Source of the DNA: JAWMQL01 sp033283165
Lineage (GTDB): Bacteria; Pseudomonadota; Gammaproteobacteria; Pseudomonadales; Halieaceae
Direction: 5' to 3'
Assembly (NCBI GenBank): GCA_033283165.1
Contig: JAWMQL010000004.1
Location: 310,001 to 374,000, forward strand
Length of the DNA: 64,000 nt
Each line of letters begins with the position of its first letter. The stretch's first letter is position 1. Below, piece by piece: positions 34,524 through 43,744 of the stretch. The notes below the pieces were generated by a model. It did no database searches and had not been told where the DNA came from. It saw nothing but the letters and a program-made list of their open reading frames with translations. A program made the position numbers and the translations under genes.

Positions 34524-35141
34524 ATGGCACTGGAACAGATTTTACGAGACAGCAGGGTACTGCCGGTTGTCACCGCCCGCGACGTGGCGTCTACCGTCGA
34601 TCTGGCACGGGCATTGCAACGCGGGGGTATGCGCTGCATTGAAATCACGCTGCGCACTTCGGCGGCGCTGGATGCCATTCGCGCGGTCAGCGCCGAGGTG
34701 CCGGAGCTGCTGGTGGCAGCTGGAACGGTGAACACCCCGACCGACCTCGAGCAGGTTGTCGCTGCGGGAGTGCAACTGGCATTGAGCCCGGGGGCGACCG
34801 CCGACCTGCTGGCTGCAGCCCGGGACGCGCCGCTGGATTTCGTGCCCGGGGTGGCCACGGCCTCTGAGGTCATGCTGGCCGCGGACCACGGGTTTGCCGT
34901 GTGCAAGCTGTTTCCCGCCGCGACTCTGGGCGGAACGGCTATGCTCAAAGCTCTGGGTGGACCGTTCCCCGAGGTGAGGTTCTGTCCCACCGGCGGGCTC
35001 AACCCGGACAATTTCCGCCAGTACCTGGCGCTGCCCAATGTGGTCTGTGTGGGCGGGTCCTGGATGGTGGCGCCCGACCTGGTCGAGCAGGGCCAGTGGA
35101 GCGAGATTACCCGCCTGGCACAAGAGGCCATGGCGGTATAA
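34524..35141 (+). CDS. eda: 2-keto-3-deoxy-6-phosphogluconate aldolase
   Basis: Protein of 205 residues from ATG 34524 (an ATG at 34512 is also in frame). The Schiff-base lysine is Lys128 in AVCKLFPA and the catalytic Glu40 is in CIEITLRT; VAAGTVNTP and CPTGGLN complete the TIM-barrel signatures. It splits KDPG into pyruvate and glyceraldehyde 3-phosphate. It is the first gene of the HexR-controlled operon, so the glyceraldehyde 3-phosphate it makes is the substrate of the gap genes that follow. Confidence 0.95.
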   Translation: MALEQILRDSRVLPVVTARDVASTVDLARALQRGGMRCIEITLRTSAALDAIRAVSAEVPELLVAAGTVNTPTDLEQVVAAGVQLALSPGATADLLAAARDAPLDFVPGVATASEVMLAADHGFAVCKLFPAATLGGTAMLKALGGPFPEVRFCPTGGLNPDNFRQYLALPNVVCVGGSWMVAPDLVEQGQWSEITRLAQEAMAV

Positions 35142-35163
35142 CTGGGTAACAGGGAGAAGCGAG

Positions 35164-36186
35164 ATGGCACAAGACAGGCCCATTCGCCTGGGCATCATGG
35201 GGTTCGGCCTGATCGGCCGGCAAATTTACGAACTGGCCTCGCACTGTGACGACGTGGAAGTGGTAGCCATTGCCGATGTCGGCAAGCCTGACATCCTGCA
35301 CTATTTACTGTGCTCGGAAGTCGAGGAGCCGCAGCGCCATCAGTTGCAGGGCAACTTCCTGGTGAGTCCCGGCTGCCGTCCGCGACTGATGCAGATCGAT
35401 ACGCCGGCGGAGATGCCCTGGGACATTTTCGCCGTGGACATGGTGATCGACGCTACCGGCAAGTTCCGTGACCGGGTGTTCATGGAAGATCACCTGAGCA
35501 ACGGCGCGCCCCGCGTGCTGTTGCGCACCCTCCCGACGGACCATATCGACCGCATCGTCCTGCCGGGCATCAACGCGGACAGCGCGGCGGTCGGCGACCG
35601 GATGGTTTCCGCCGGTTCGGCCACCACCACTGCCCTGTGCCTGTTGTTGCATGCCCTGTCCGCCCGGTTCGGGATAGCGTGCGGCAGCATGACCACGGTG
35701 CACGCCTATACCTCGGACCAGGCGCTGCAGGACTATGCCGGCAGCGATTTCCGCCGCAGCCGGTCCGCGGCGAAGAACATCATTCCCAATAATCACGAAG
35801 CCAGCCTGTGGCTGGGCCAGATCCTGCCCGCGTTCGACGGCAAGATTTTGACCTCGGCACTCAACGTGCCGGTGCAGGAGGGCTGCCTGTTGGATACCAC
35901 CCTGGTGCTGGAGGATTCCGCCGTGAGCGCCGAGGATGTGAACGACGCCATGCGGGCCGCCGTGCAGGATTATCCCGGGATCATCGACGTGGCCGAGGAC
36001 CCGATCGTGTCCTCGGACGTGATCGGCAATCCCCACTCCCTGCTGTTTGACCTCAAGGGCACGATCAAGGCCGGCAGCAACACCATCAAAACCCTGGCCT
36101 GGTACGAAAACCGGGGTCACGCGGCGCGGCTGCTCGACGTGGTGCGCCTGTACCGGGAACTGGACAAGCAGCAGGAGGCCGCCTGA
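35164..36186 (+). CDS. GAPDH-like protein lacking the catalytic cysteine
   Basis: Protein of 340 residues with the two-domain GAPDH fold: the NAD motif GIMGFGLIGRQ, and DIFAVDMVIDATGKFRDR, which aligns with the ESTGVF strand of gap. In the active-site helix the motif SNASCTTNC of the neighbouring gap reads SAGSATTTA here, so the nucleophile is Ala153. His180 of TVHAYTSDQ is kept. The phosphate-binding Arg (RVPVP in gap) reads NVPVQ, and the C-terminal NEWGYS motif reads NRGHAA. It is probably catalytically dead as a GAPDH and may bind NAD or sugar phosphates, or regulate or assemble with the active enzyme. Its stop overlaps the gap start (TGATG). Confidence 0.85.
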   Translation: MAQDRPIRLGIMGFGLIGRQIYELASHCDDVEVVAIADVGKPDILHYLLCSEVEEPQRHQLQGNFLVSPGCRPRLMQIDTPAEMPWDIFAVDMVIDATGKFRDRVFMEDHLSNGAPRVLLRTLPTDHIDRIVLPGINADSAAVGDRMVSAGSATTTALCLLLHALSARFGIACGSMTTVHAYTSDQALQDYAGSDFRRSRSAAKNIIPNNHEASLWLGQILPAFDGKILTSALNVPVQEGCLLDTTLVLEDSAVSAEDVNDAMRAAVQDYPGIIDVAEDPIVSSDVIGNPHSLLFDLKGTIKAGSNTIKTLAWYENRGHAARLLDVVRLYRELDKQQEAA

Positions 36187-37184
36187 TGAAAGTCGGAATT
36201 AATGGATTCGGGCGGATCGGCCGCTCGGTGTTTCGCATCCTCGAGAGTGTCGAGGGCATCGACGTGGTCGCGATCAACGACCTGTTTGACAACGAGGCGC
36301 TGCGTTATCTGCTGAGCCACGACACGGTTATGGGACCGTTTCGCGGCAAGCTGGCTCTGGAAGGGGATGAGTTCGTCACCGACAAGGGCCGGACCCGGCT
36401 GATCTGCGAGCGTAACCCCGGCGACCTGCCCTGGGCGGATCTCGGGGTGGACGTGGTGGTCGAGTCGACCGGCGTATTCCGGGCTCGGGAGCAGTTGGAG
36501 CAGCACCTCACAGCGGGCGCCTCGCGGGTGGTACTGACCGTGCCATCGAAGGACCCGGTGGACTACACCGTGGTTCTGGGGGTGAACGAGGACGGCCTGG
36601 GGCCGGAGCACCGGATCGTGTCCAACGCCAGCTGCACCACCAACTGCCTGGCGCCCATGGCGCGCATACTGGACGAGGCCTTCGGTATCGAGGAGGGGGT
36701 GATCAATACCGTGCACGCCTATACCAACGACCAGCGCCTGGCGGATGTACCCCACTCGGACTGGCGGCGCAGTCGCGCGGCGGCGGAAAATATCATTCCC
36801 ACCTCCACCGGCGCGGCCAAGGCCGTGGGTGAGGTCCTGCCGCAGTTGCAGGGCAAATTGCACGGTATTGCGGCCCGGGTGCCGGTACCGGACGGCTCGG
36901 TGGTGGACCTGTTCGCCAAGCTGGCCTGCGAGGTCAGCGTGGAGGACGTTCACGACGCGGTGCGCGCGGGGGCGGAGTCGGAACGGCTGCAGGGCATCCT
37001 GCAGTTCAGCGACACCCCGATCGTATCGTCCGATATCATCGGCAACTCCCACTCCTCGATCTACGATTCCGGCTTTACCGGGGTGACCGGCGGACGCTAC
37101 CTGCGGGTATTGAACTGGTATGACAACGAGTGGGGCTACTCCAGCCGGGTCTGCGACCTGCTGGCGAGAATCGACCGTTGGTAG
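36186..37184 (+). CDS. gap: Glyceraldehyde-3-phosphate dehydrogenase
   Basis: Protein of 332 residues, complete. Catalytic Cys150 lies in SNASCTTNCLAP and His177 in NTVHAYTNDQ; the phosphate-binding Arg is in AARVPVPDGSVVDL, and WYDNEWGYS closes the C-terminus. Asp32 in INDLFD after beta-2 suggests NAD specificity. It oxidises glyceraldehyde 3-phosphate to 1,3-bisphosphoglycerate. The start is coupled to the GAPDH-like gene and its end overlaps the ppc start, so expression of all three is tightly linked. Confidence 0.95.
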   Translation: MKVGINGFGRIGRSVFRILESVEGIDVVAINDLFDNEALRYLLSHDTVMGPFRGKLALEGDEFVTDKGRTRLICERNPGDLPWADLGVDVVVESTGVFRAREQLEQHLTAGASRVVLTVPSKDPVDYTVVLGVNEDGLGPEHRIVSNASCTTNCLAPMARILDEAFGIEEGVINTVHAYTNDQRLADVPHSDWRRSRAAAENIIPTSTGAAKAVGEVLPQLQGKLHGIAARVPVPDGSVVDLFAKLACEVSVEDVHDAVRAGAESERLQGILQFSDTPIVSSDIIGNSHSSIYDSGFTGVTGGRYLRVLNWYDNEWGYSSRVCDLLARIDRW

Positions 37185-39820
37185 ACGCCACGCCTTCCAG
37201 GGAGGACTACGCCGGGCTGCGGGAAAACGTCAGCCGGCTGGGACGTATCCTGGGCGATACCATCGCCGGCGCCGAGGGCGAGGAGTTCCTTGAACTCATC
37301 GAGCGAATTCGCGGCCTGTCCAAGGGTGCCCGGGACGGGGTGGAGGCGGATCGCGAGGCGCTGCTGAACCAGTTGCGCTGCCTCGACCAGTCGCAACTGG
37401 TGCCGGTGGCGCGAGCCTTTGCCCAGTTTCTGAACCTGGCCAATATCGCCGACCAGCAGCACCTGGTTTCCCGCCAGATGGACCCGTTGTTCTCGGCCTC
37501 CGGCCAGCTCGATGACTGTCTCGCGCAGTTGGCCGGGGAGGGTGTGCCGGAGGAGGCTATCGCCGGGACCATCGCCGACCTGCGCATCGAACTGGTGCTG
37601 ACCGCGCACCCCACAGAAATCACCCGCCGCACCCTGATCCACAAGCACGGTGAAATCGGTCACTGCCTGGGCCAGATGGAGCTGGGCGGGCTGAGCGAAC
37701 GGGAGCGCGACCGGCTGGACCAGCGCCTGCGCGAACTGGTGGCCCAGATCTGGTACGGAGATGACTTTCGCGTGAGCCGGCCGAGCCCGGTAGACGAGGC
37801 CAAGTGGGGCTTCGCGGTGGTGGAGGAATCACTCTGGAGTGCGGTGCCGGAATTCCTGCGGCGCCTGGACAGTTCGCTCCGGCGCCACCTGGATCGGCGC
37901 CTGCCGCTGGATGCCGCGCCGGTCAGCTTCGTGTTCTGGATGGGTGGGGATCGGGACGGCAATCCCAACGTCACCGCGGAGGTGACCCGTGAGGTGCTGC
38001 TGCTGGGCCGCTGGCAGGCAGCGGACCTGTACCTGGGTGACGTCAACCGCCTGCTGGACGAACTGTCCATGACCCGTTGCAATGAGGCGTTGAGTGAATT
38101 GTCCGGGGGCGCGCACGAGCCGTATCGCGCGGTGCTGCGCGAACTGCGGGCACTGCTGGAGCGCACCCGCGTCGCGATCGAGGCGGAATTACGCGGCGAA
38201 CAGGCCTCGGATGGGGAACTGCTCAGGGATGTTCAGCAGTTGTGGCAACCGCTGGCGGCCTGTTACCAGTCGCTGCTGGATTGCGGCATGGACATTATCG
38301 CCCGCGGCACACTGCTCGATGTGCTGCGCCGGGTACGTTGCTTCGGGGTGCACCTGGTGCGGCTGGATGTGCGCCAGGACAGTGATCGCCATACCCAGGC
38401 CCTGTCGGAACTGACCACTCACCTGGGCCTGGGCGATTACGGTCACTGGGACGAGGCGACCCGACAGGCCTTCCTGCTGCAGGAACTCGCCAGCCGGCGG
38501 CCCTTGACGCCGCGGCAGTGGCAACCGGGGCCGGAGGTGCAGGAAGTACTGGATACCTGCGCGGTGGTTGCGGAACAGCCGCCGGCAGCGCTGGGCGCCT
38601 ATGTGATCTCCATGGCCCGCCAGCCCTCCGATGTGCTGGCGGTACAGCTGCTACTGAAGGAGGCCGGCGTCGTCGGGAGCCTGCCGGTGGCGCCGCTGTT
38701 CGAGACCCTGGATGACCTCTCCCGGGCCCGCTCGGTCATAGGCGAGTTGCTGCAGCACAACTGGTACCGGGGACACATCGGTGGTCGCCTGATGGTGATG
38801 ATCGGCTATTCCGATTCGGCCAAGGATGCCGGCGTGCTCGCCGCGTCCTGGGCCCAGTACCGGGCGCAGGAGGAGTTGCTGGAGGTGTGCGCGCGGCACG
38901 ACGTGCAACTCACCCTGTTCCACGGCCGGGGCGGCACCATCGGCCGGGGTGGTGCGCCGGCGCAGCAGGCCCTGTTGTCCCAGCCTCCGGGCTCCCTGCG
39001 CAACGGTCTGCGGGTGACAGAGCAGGGTGAGATGATCCGCACCAAGCTGGGCTGGACCTCGCTGGCGGTGAAGACCCTGGCCCGGTATACCGTGGCCATC
39101 TGCCAGGCCAACCTGCTGACCCCGCCAGCGCCCAGCCCGCGCTGGCGCGAGGCCATGGACACCCTGGCGGCCAGGTCCTGCGAGGCCTACCGGGCGGTGG
39201 TGCGGGACGAGCCCGACTTTGTCGCCTACTTCCGGCACGCCACGCCGGAGCAGGAACTGGCCAGCCTGCCACTGGGTTCGCGGCCGGCGCGGCGTAAAAA
39301 AGGTGGCGGCATAGAGAGCCTGCGCGCGATTCCCTGGATTTTTGCCTGGAGCCAGAACCGGCTGATGCTGCCGGCCTGGCTGGGTGCGGGCGAGGCACTG
39401 CAGGACATGCTGGCCGCGGGGGAGGGGGAGTTGCTGCGCGACATGTCGGACCACTGGCCTTTTTTCAACACCCGCCTGTCCATGCTGGAAATGGTTTACG
39501 CCAAAAGTGACAGTGGCCTGTCTGCCTACTACGACGCCCTGCTGGTGCCCGCCGAACTGCAGCCTATCGGCGAGCGTCTCAGGCAGCAGTTGGCCGCGGA
39601 CGTCGACACCGTACTGGCTATCGAGGGGCGCGAGCTGCTGCTGGCGGACAACCCCTGGGCTGCCGAATCCATCCGCCTGCGCAATATCTATACGGATCCA
39701 CTGAACTTCCTGCAGGCGGTGTTGCTGCAGCGCAACCGCGCCACGGCCCAGCCGGAGGTGGAGCGGGCCATCATGGTGACCATCGCGGGGATATCGGCGG
39801 GCATGCGCAATACCGGCTGA
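37178..39820 (+). CDS. ppc: Phosphoenolpyruvate carboxylase
   Basis: Protein of about 880 residues if it starts at TTG 37178, inside the end of gap; this gives the length and N-terminus (YAGLRENVSRLGRILGDTI) usual for the family. No ATG gives a better fit. Catalytic His144 is in TAHPTEITRRT. Further motifs are GGDRDGNPNVT, MIGYSDSAKDAG, the FHGRGGTIGRGG phosphate/bicarbonate loop, and the C-terminal GMRNTG. It makes oxaloacetate from PEP and bicarbonate. It is the last gene of the HexR-controlled operon, linking glycolytic flux to anaplerosis. Confidence 0.93.
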   Translation: MVDATPSREDYAGLRENVSRLGRILGDTIAGAEGEEFLELIERIRGLSKGARDGVEADREALLNQLRCLDQSQLVPVARAFAQFLNLANIADQQHLVSRQMDPLFSASGQLDDCLAQLAGEGVPEEAIAGTIADLRIELVLTAHPTEITRRTLIHKHGEIGHCLGQMELGGLSERERDRLDQRLRELVAQIWYGDDFRVSRPSPVDEAKWGFAVVEESLWSAVPEFLRRLDSSLRRHLDRRLPLDAAPVSFVFWMGGDRDGNPNVTAEVTREVLLLGRWQAADLYLGDVNRLLDELSMTRCNEALSELSGGAHEPYRAVLRELRALLERTRVAIEAELRGEQASDGELLRDVQQLWQPLAACYQSLLDCGMDIIARGTLLDVLRRVRCFGVHLVRLDVRQDSDRHTQALSELTTHLGLGDYGHWDEATRQAFLLQELASRRPLTPRQWQPGPEVQEVLDTCAVVAEQPPAALGAYVISMARQPSDVLAVQLLLKEAGVVGSLPVAPLFETLDDLSRARSVIGELLQHNWYRGHIGGRLMVMIGYSDSAKDAGVLAASWAQYRAQEELLEVCARHDVQLTLFHGRGGTIGRGGAPAQQALLSQPPGSLRNGLRVTEQGEMIRTKLGWTSLAVKTLARYTVAICQANLLTPPAPSPRWREAMDTLAARSCEAYRAVVRDEPDFVAYFRHATPEQELASLPLGSRPARRKKGGGIESLRAIPWIFAWSQNRLMLPAWLGAGEALQDMLAAGEGELLRDMSDHWPFFNTRLSMLEMVYAKSDSGLSAYYDALLVPAELQPIGERLRQQLAADVDTVLAIEGRELLLADNPWAAESIRLRNIYTDPLNFLQAVLLQRNRATAQPEVERAIMVTIAGISAGMRNTG

Positions 39821-39833
39821 CCCGGTGACCACC

Positions 39834-40415
39834 TCAGGTCGCCGCCGCTAGCCCCTGCAACATTTCCACGGTATCGACGTCACACAGGATGCCGGGGTCG
39901 TCGACCTCGACGCGGTGCACCGCGTCCGGGTAGTGCAACAGCAGCGCCCGGGCGCCCCGGTCGCCCTGCAGTGACTCCAGTTCCGGGAAAAATTTACTGC
40001 CAAAGGCGACCGGGTTGCCGCGCTGTCCGCGATAGAAGGGCACCACGATCCGGTCCGTGCGCAGCTGTGCGGCAATTGTACGGTAGGTTGCGGTCCGGAT
40101 TCGCGGCATGTCCGCCAGGGCAATCAGTACCCCGTCCCAGGGCTGCGGCCGCGCCCGGATACCGTCGCCCAGGGTGCCGATCATGCCGAGTTCCGAGTGC
40201 GGGCACAGCAGGCAGTCAATGCCCGCCCCGTGCAGTTCCTCCTGCAGCGCGCGGTCATCGCGCCCCAGGCAAACCCGTAGCGGCAGGCCGCTGTCGCGCA
40301 GTGTATTGATCGCCGCCTCCAGCAGGGTTCCGCCGCCCGGCACAGGGGCATGGCGCTTGTCACTGCCGAAACGCCGGGAGCGGCCGGCGGCGAGCAGGAG
40401 CACGCCGGTGTTCAT
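39834..40415 (-). CDS. Molybdenum cofactor nucleotidyltransferase-like protein (MocA/MobA type)
   Basis: Protein of 193 residues. N-terminal nucleotide-binding motif LLLAAGRSRRFGSDKR, then IALADMPRI (Mg-binding Asp) and GQRGNPVAF. This is the MocA-like NTP-transferase family, which adds CMP or GMP to the molybdopterin cofactor of hydroxylases. Its ATG overlaps the stop of the upstream XdhC gene (ATGA). No molybdenum hydroxylase subunit lies in the window. Confidence 0.85.
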   Translation of the reverse strand: MNTGVLLLAAGRSRRFGSDKRHAPVPGGGTLLEAAINTLRDSGLPLRVCLGRDDRALQEELHGAGIDCLLCPHSELGMIGTLGDGIRARPQPWDGVLIALADMPRIRTATYRTIAAQLRTDRIVVPFYRGQRGNPVAFGSKFFPELESLQGDRGARALLLHYPDAVHRVEVDDPGILCDVDTVEMLQGLAAAT

Positions 40416-41380
40416 TGCGCCCCTGACACATCCGCCCGCTGGCGTTGCAACTGGGTGAGCTGGGCCATGATCGCCACCGCGATCTCAATCGGTGTCTTGC
40501 TGCCAATGGACAGCCCCACCGGGGCATGCAGCCGCTCGATGGTTTCCGGGGGTAAACCCAGCGCCGCCAGCCGCGCCAGGCGTTTTTCCGTGGTGCGCAC
40601 CGACCCCAGGGCGCCCACGTACCAGGCGTCGGTTTCCAGGGCCTCCATCAGCGCCATGTCGTCGATCCGCGGGTCGTGGGTCAGGGTGATGACAACCGCG
40701 TGGCGGTCGTTGGCGTGCTCGCGCACCGCGTCGTCGGGCATGCCCGGCAGCAGGGGCAACGCCGGTCCTTCCCACTGCGCCAGGATATCCTGCCGTGGAT
40801 CGGTCACCATAACCTCGTAATCCATGGCCAGGGCCAGTTCGGACAGGCTCTGCGCCAGTTGCCCGGCACCCACCAGCAGCATGCGCATGCGTGGGCCGAA
40901 GCATTGCCGCAGCCGGGTTTCGTCCAGTTGCAGGGGACTGAAGTGTTCGACTGGCAGCAACTTTGATGTGCCATCGGACAGGGTCAGTTCCCGGACGACG
41001 CAGCGGCGCTGCTGCAGGGCCTCCACCACGCCATCCAGCCACTCGATGTGGTCCTCGCCGAGGCGCTGCAGCAGAAACGTGATGCGCCCGCCACAGGGCA
41101 GACCCAGGCGCTCGTTCTCCTCCGCGCTCAGGCCGTAGTCCAGCAACTGTGGCAGCTCTGACTGGAACTCGCCCGCGCGCAGGCGCTGCAACAGGTCTTC
41201 TTCCACGCAACCGCCGGACAGGGACCCGGCCTGGCGCCCGTCGTCCAGCACCGCCAGCAGCGAGCCGACTGGTCGCGGCGAGGAACCGACGCAGCGGGTG
41301 ATGACGCACAGCCAGGGCGACAGCCCCTCGCGGCACCATTCCAGCAGGTGTATCAGAACATTGTCGTCCTGGTTACGCAT
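40412..41380 (-). CDS. XdhC/CoxF-family molybdenum hydroxylase maturation protein
   Basis: About 322 residues from ATG 41380; the frame is open to 41419. The N-terminal XdhC domain has CVITRCVGSSPRPVGSLLAV and the Cys motif GSLSGGCVEEDL. The C-terminal Rossmann domain has LLVGAGQLAQSLSELA and VVITLTHDPRIDDMAL. XdhC binds and inserts sulfurated molybdenum cofactor into xanthine-dehydrogenase-type enzymes. It is translationally coupled to the MocA-like gene, indicating a maturation pair for an enzyme encoded elsewhere. Confidence 0.85.
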   Translation of the reverse strand: MRNQDDNVLIHLLEWCREGLSPWLCVITRCVGSSPRPVGSLLAVLDDGRQAGSLSGGCVEEDLLQRLRAGEFQSELPQLLDYGLSAEENERLGLPCGGRITFLLQRLGEDHIEWLDGVVEALQQRRCVVRELTLSDGTSKLLPVEHFSPLQLDETRLRQCFGPRMRMLLVGAGQLAQSLSELALAMDYEVMVTDPRQDILAQWEGPALPLLPGMPDDAVREHANDRHAVVITLTHDPRIDDMALMEALETDAWYVGALGSVRTTEKRLARLAALGLPPETIERLHAPVGLSIGSKTPIEIAVAIMAQLTQLQRQRADVSGAQ

Positions 41381-41426
41381 GAAAACGCCGTTCTCCTTTG
41401 CGACGACTGTTGCCGCCAATTCCCGC

Positions 41427-42098
41427 TCAGGACAGCCCGCGCACCGGGACCAGGGCGCCGTGCACCGCGCTGGCCGCGGGTGAGCCCAGGAAGCAGATGA
41501 CTTCCGCCAGTTGGCCCGGGGCCACCCAGTGGGAAAAGTCCGCGTCGGGCATCCCCGCGCGGTTGGGCGGGGTGTCGATGATGCTGGGTAATACCGCGTT
41601 CACGTTGATGCCCTTGTGCCGGAGTTCCTCCGACAGGCTCTCGGTGAGCTTCATTACCGAGGACTTGGCGCAGCAGTAGGCGCTCATGGTGGCCTGGCCG
41701 GACAGGGCGCCCAGCGCGCCGATATTGACGATGGCCCCCCTGTCCTGCTCCAGTAGTCGCGGCACGGCCGCCATGGTGGCGTTGCGCAGGGTGTCCACGT
41801 TGATTTTGAACATCTTGTCCCACTGGTCTGATTCGGGATCGGCGGCCTCGTCGCCCATGGCAAAGCCGCCGGCAATGTTGAACAGGGCGTCGACCCGCGG
41901 CAATGACTCGAAGCAGACCCGGGTCGCGTCCCGGTCCAGCAGGTCGAGTTGCCGGTACGCGTCCGTGTTGGCAAGTTCCCCGGTGTCGACGATATCCAGG
42001 CCGGTGACCCGCGCCCCGTATTGCCGTGCTTTTTCCGCGACCGCCTGGCCCAGTGTGCCGGCGGCGCCGGTGATTACGATCTCTAGATTATCCAACAT
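41427..42098 (-). CDS. SDR family protein with altered catalytic Ser
   Basis: Protein of 223 residues from ATG 42098 with AAAGGAAA upstream. Nucleotide motif TGAAGTLG at 10-17, NIAGG near 74-78 and the catalytic Tyr141/Lys145 in YCCAK. By spacing, the catalytic Ser position is Ala128 (NIGA instead of NISS), a variant also seen in some uncharacterised SDRs. The substrate is unknown. The gene diverges from the first TetR gene across 161 bases. Confidence 0.75.
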   Translation of the reverse strand: MLDNLEIVITGAAGTLGQAVAEKARQYGARVTGLDIVDTGELANTDAYRQLDLLDRDATRVCFESLPRVDALFNIAGGFAMGDEAADPESDQWDKMFKINVDTLRNATMAAVPRLLEQDRGAIVNIGALGALSGQATMSAYCCAKSSVMKLTESLSEELRHKGINVNAVLPSIIDTPPNRAGMPDADFSHWVAPGQLAEVICFLGSPAASAVHGALVPVRGLS

Positions 42099-42259
42099 AC
42101 AATGTGTTTCCTTTGGTGTGTTGTTCGGTCTGGCGGGGCGCTTCCGGCGTGTGTTACGGACTGACGGTACTCGGTGCAGGCTACGAACTTTAGCGAACAA
42201 CATGGTATAGTGCCAGCGATTAAAAATAACCTTTCCTATCGTCTTGACCGGGGTACTAC

Positions 42260-42952
42260 ATGGCCAGTAAGGAGAAGCAGGCGCGGCGCAAACGGGATCC
42301 GGAATCCACCCGCGAAGCCATTCTGGAAGCTTCCGTAAAAATCCTGGCACGTGACGGCGCCGAGGGCCTCAGTGTCTCCAGCGTCGCCAAGCTGGCCGGG
42401 GTAAACCGGGGCACCGCCTACCAGCATTTCCAGGTGAAGGAAGATCTCATTCGCGCCACCCTGGACTGGGTCAGCCACCAGTTACTGGAGTCGGTATTCG
42501 AGGGTGGCGACCTCGGCGGGGAGCCGCCGGAGGATATCCTGCGTCCGGACCTGGATCATATGGACGAGGTGATCAACCGCATGGCGGAGTTCAACCTGCG
42601 GCTGGCGGAATATGCGATCGAGAACCCGGACATCGGGCGGATCTGGCTCTACGATGTGCTGTCACGCGAAAACCCGCGTGACGACGTGTTCTACAAGCGC
42701 TTTGCGCAGGCCCTGCAGACCCTGGCTGAAAGTGACGCCAGCGTCGACGACATGGATGTGGAGGTCCAGTCGGTGCTGATGTTGACCGGCTACTTCATGT
42801 GGCCGGTGTGGGTTCGCGCCCATGCCCGCAGCAAGCGGGCGCGCAAGGAAATGGCCAAACGCTATGCCGGCGAGGTACTGCGCATGTCCATGCACGGTGT
42901 GCTGCGCGCCGACAGCCACGCTATTCTGAACGCCTTCCTGAAGAGCAAATAA
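42260..42952 (+). CDS. TetR family regulator, first of a tandem pair
   Basis: Protein of 230 residues. The N-terminal helix-turn-helix reads AILEASVKILARDGAEGLSV, VAKLAGVNRGTAYQHF. The ligand domain contains YFMWPVWVRAHARSKRARKEM. It is clearly a paralogue of the next gene (both have AGVNRGTAYQHF and the WVR.HAR/SSAR helix). It is likely a repressor of catabolic genes in this region. Upstream sequence has no obvious palindrome that I could match to the second gene's promoter. Confidence 0.88.
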   Translation: MASKEKQARRKRDPESTREAILEASVKILARDGAEGLSVSSVAKLAGVNRGTAYQHFQVKEDLIRATLDWVSHQLLESVFEGGDLGGEPPEDILRPDLDHMDEVINRMAEFNLRLAEYAIENPDIGRIWLYDVLSRENPRDDVFYKRFAQALQTLAESDASVDDMDVEVQSVLMLTGYFMWPVWVRAHARSKRARKEMAKRYAGEVLRMSMHGVLRADSHAILNAFLKSK

Positions 42953-43039
42953 CAGAATAACCTCTGATCCCGCGGGGTGTTGACATCCCGGGGGTGCTCA
43001 CGCATCATCATTAGCTATTGAACGACAGTGGTGATTAAC

Positions 43040-43744
43040 ATGGAAAGTAAGTCAGAGCGCCCCAATGGCCGTCGCAGGCGCCGGAATCCCGAGGCAACCC
43101 GGGAGGACATATTAGTCGCCGCTCGCACCGTGCTCGCCTCCGACGGCCCCGACGGCCTCAGCCTGTCCAAGGTGGCGCACCTGGCGGGAGTAAACCGGGG
43201 CACTGCCTACCAGCATTTCGAAACGCGGGAAGACCTGATCAAGGCTACCGTGGACTCGGTCAGCCGGCACCTGTCCACCACGGTGTTCGGCCCGCCGGAC
43301 GAGGAGGGCAAGCTGCCCGATGGCGGCAAGCGCCCGGTCTACAACGTGATCACTCAACTGGTGGATTTCGCGGTGGAGAATCCTGAGTTGGGACGTATCT
43401 GGCTGTTCGAGATATTGTCCAGTGATAACCCGGAGGAGGACGTGTTTTTCAAGCAGTTCCTGCAGGCAACCCAGTTCATGGCGGACAATGACTACAGTGA
43501 GGATGATATAGATGCCGAGGTGCTCTCGGTGATTTTCCTGGCCGGCTATTTTCTGTGGCCGCTGTGGGTGCGCTCCAGCGCGCGCACGGTCAAGGAGCGG
43601 CGTGAAATGACCCTGCGCATGCGGCGAGAGGTCTTGCGCCTGTCCCTGCACGGCACCCTGCGAGAGGAGTACTTCCCACAGCTCGAGGCCCTGTTGCAGG
43701 ATAAGTCAGACAGGCGCCTTCAGAATATGGAAACAGTGCCATGA
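43040..43744 (+). CDS. TetR family regulator, second of a tandem pair
   Basis: Protein of 234 residues from ATG 43040 (a GTG at 43028 is also in frame). Helix-turn-helix ILVAARTVLASDGPDGLSL / VAHLAGVNRGTAYQHF and ligand-domain helix YFLWPLWVRSSARTVKERREM mark it as a close paralogue of the preceding regulator. A TTGACA box at 42980-42985 sits upstream, with a weak -10 region 17 bases later. Its stop overlaps the Rieske ATG (ATGA), so it is translationally coupled to the oxygenase. Confidence 0.87.
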   Translation: MESKSERPNGRRRRRNPEATREDILVAARTVLASDGPDGLSLSKVAHLAGVNRGTAYQHFETREDLIKATVDSVSRHLSTTVFGPPDEEGKLPDGGKRPVYNVITQLVDFAVENPELGRIWLFEILSSDNPEEDVFFKQFLQATQFMADNDYSEDDIDAEVLSVIFLAGYFLWPLWVRSSARTVKERREMTLRMRREVLRLSLHGTLREEYFPQLEALLQDKSDRRLQNMETVP

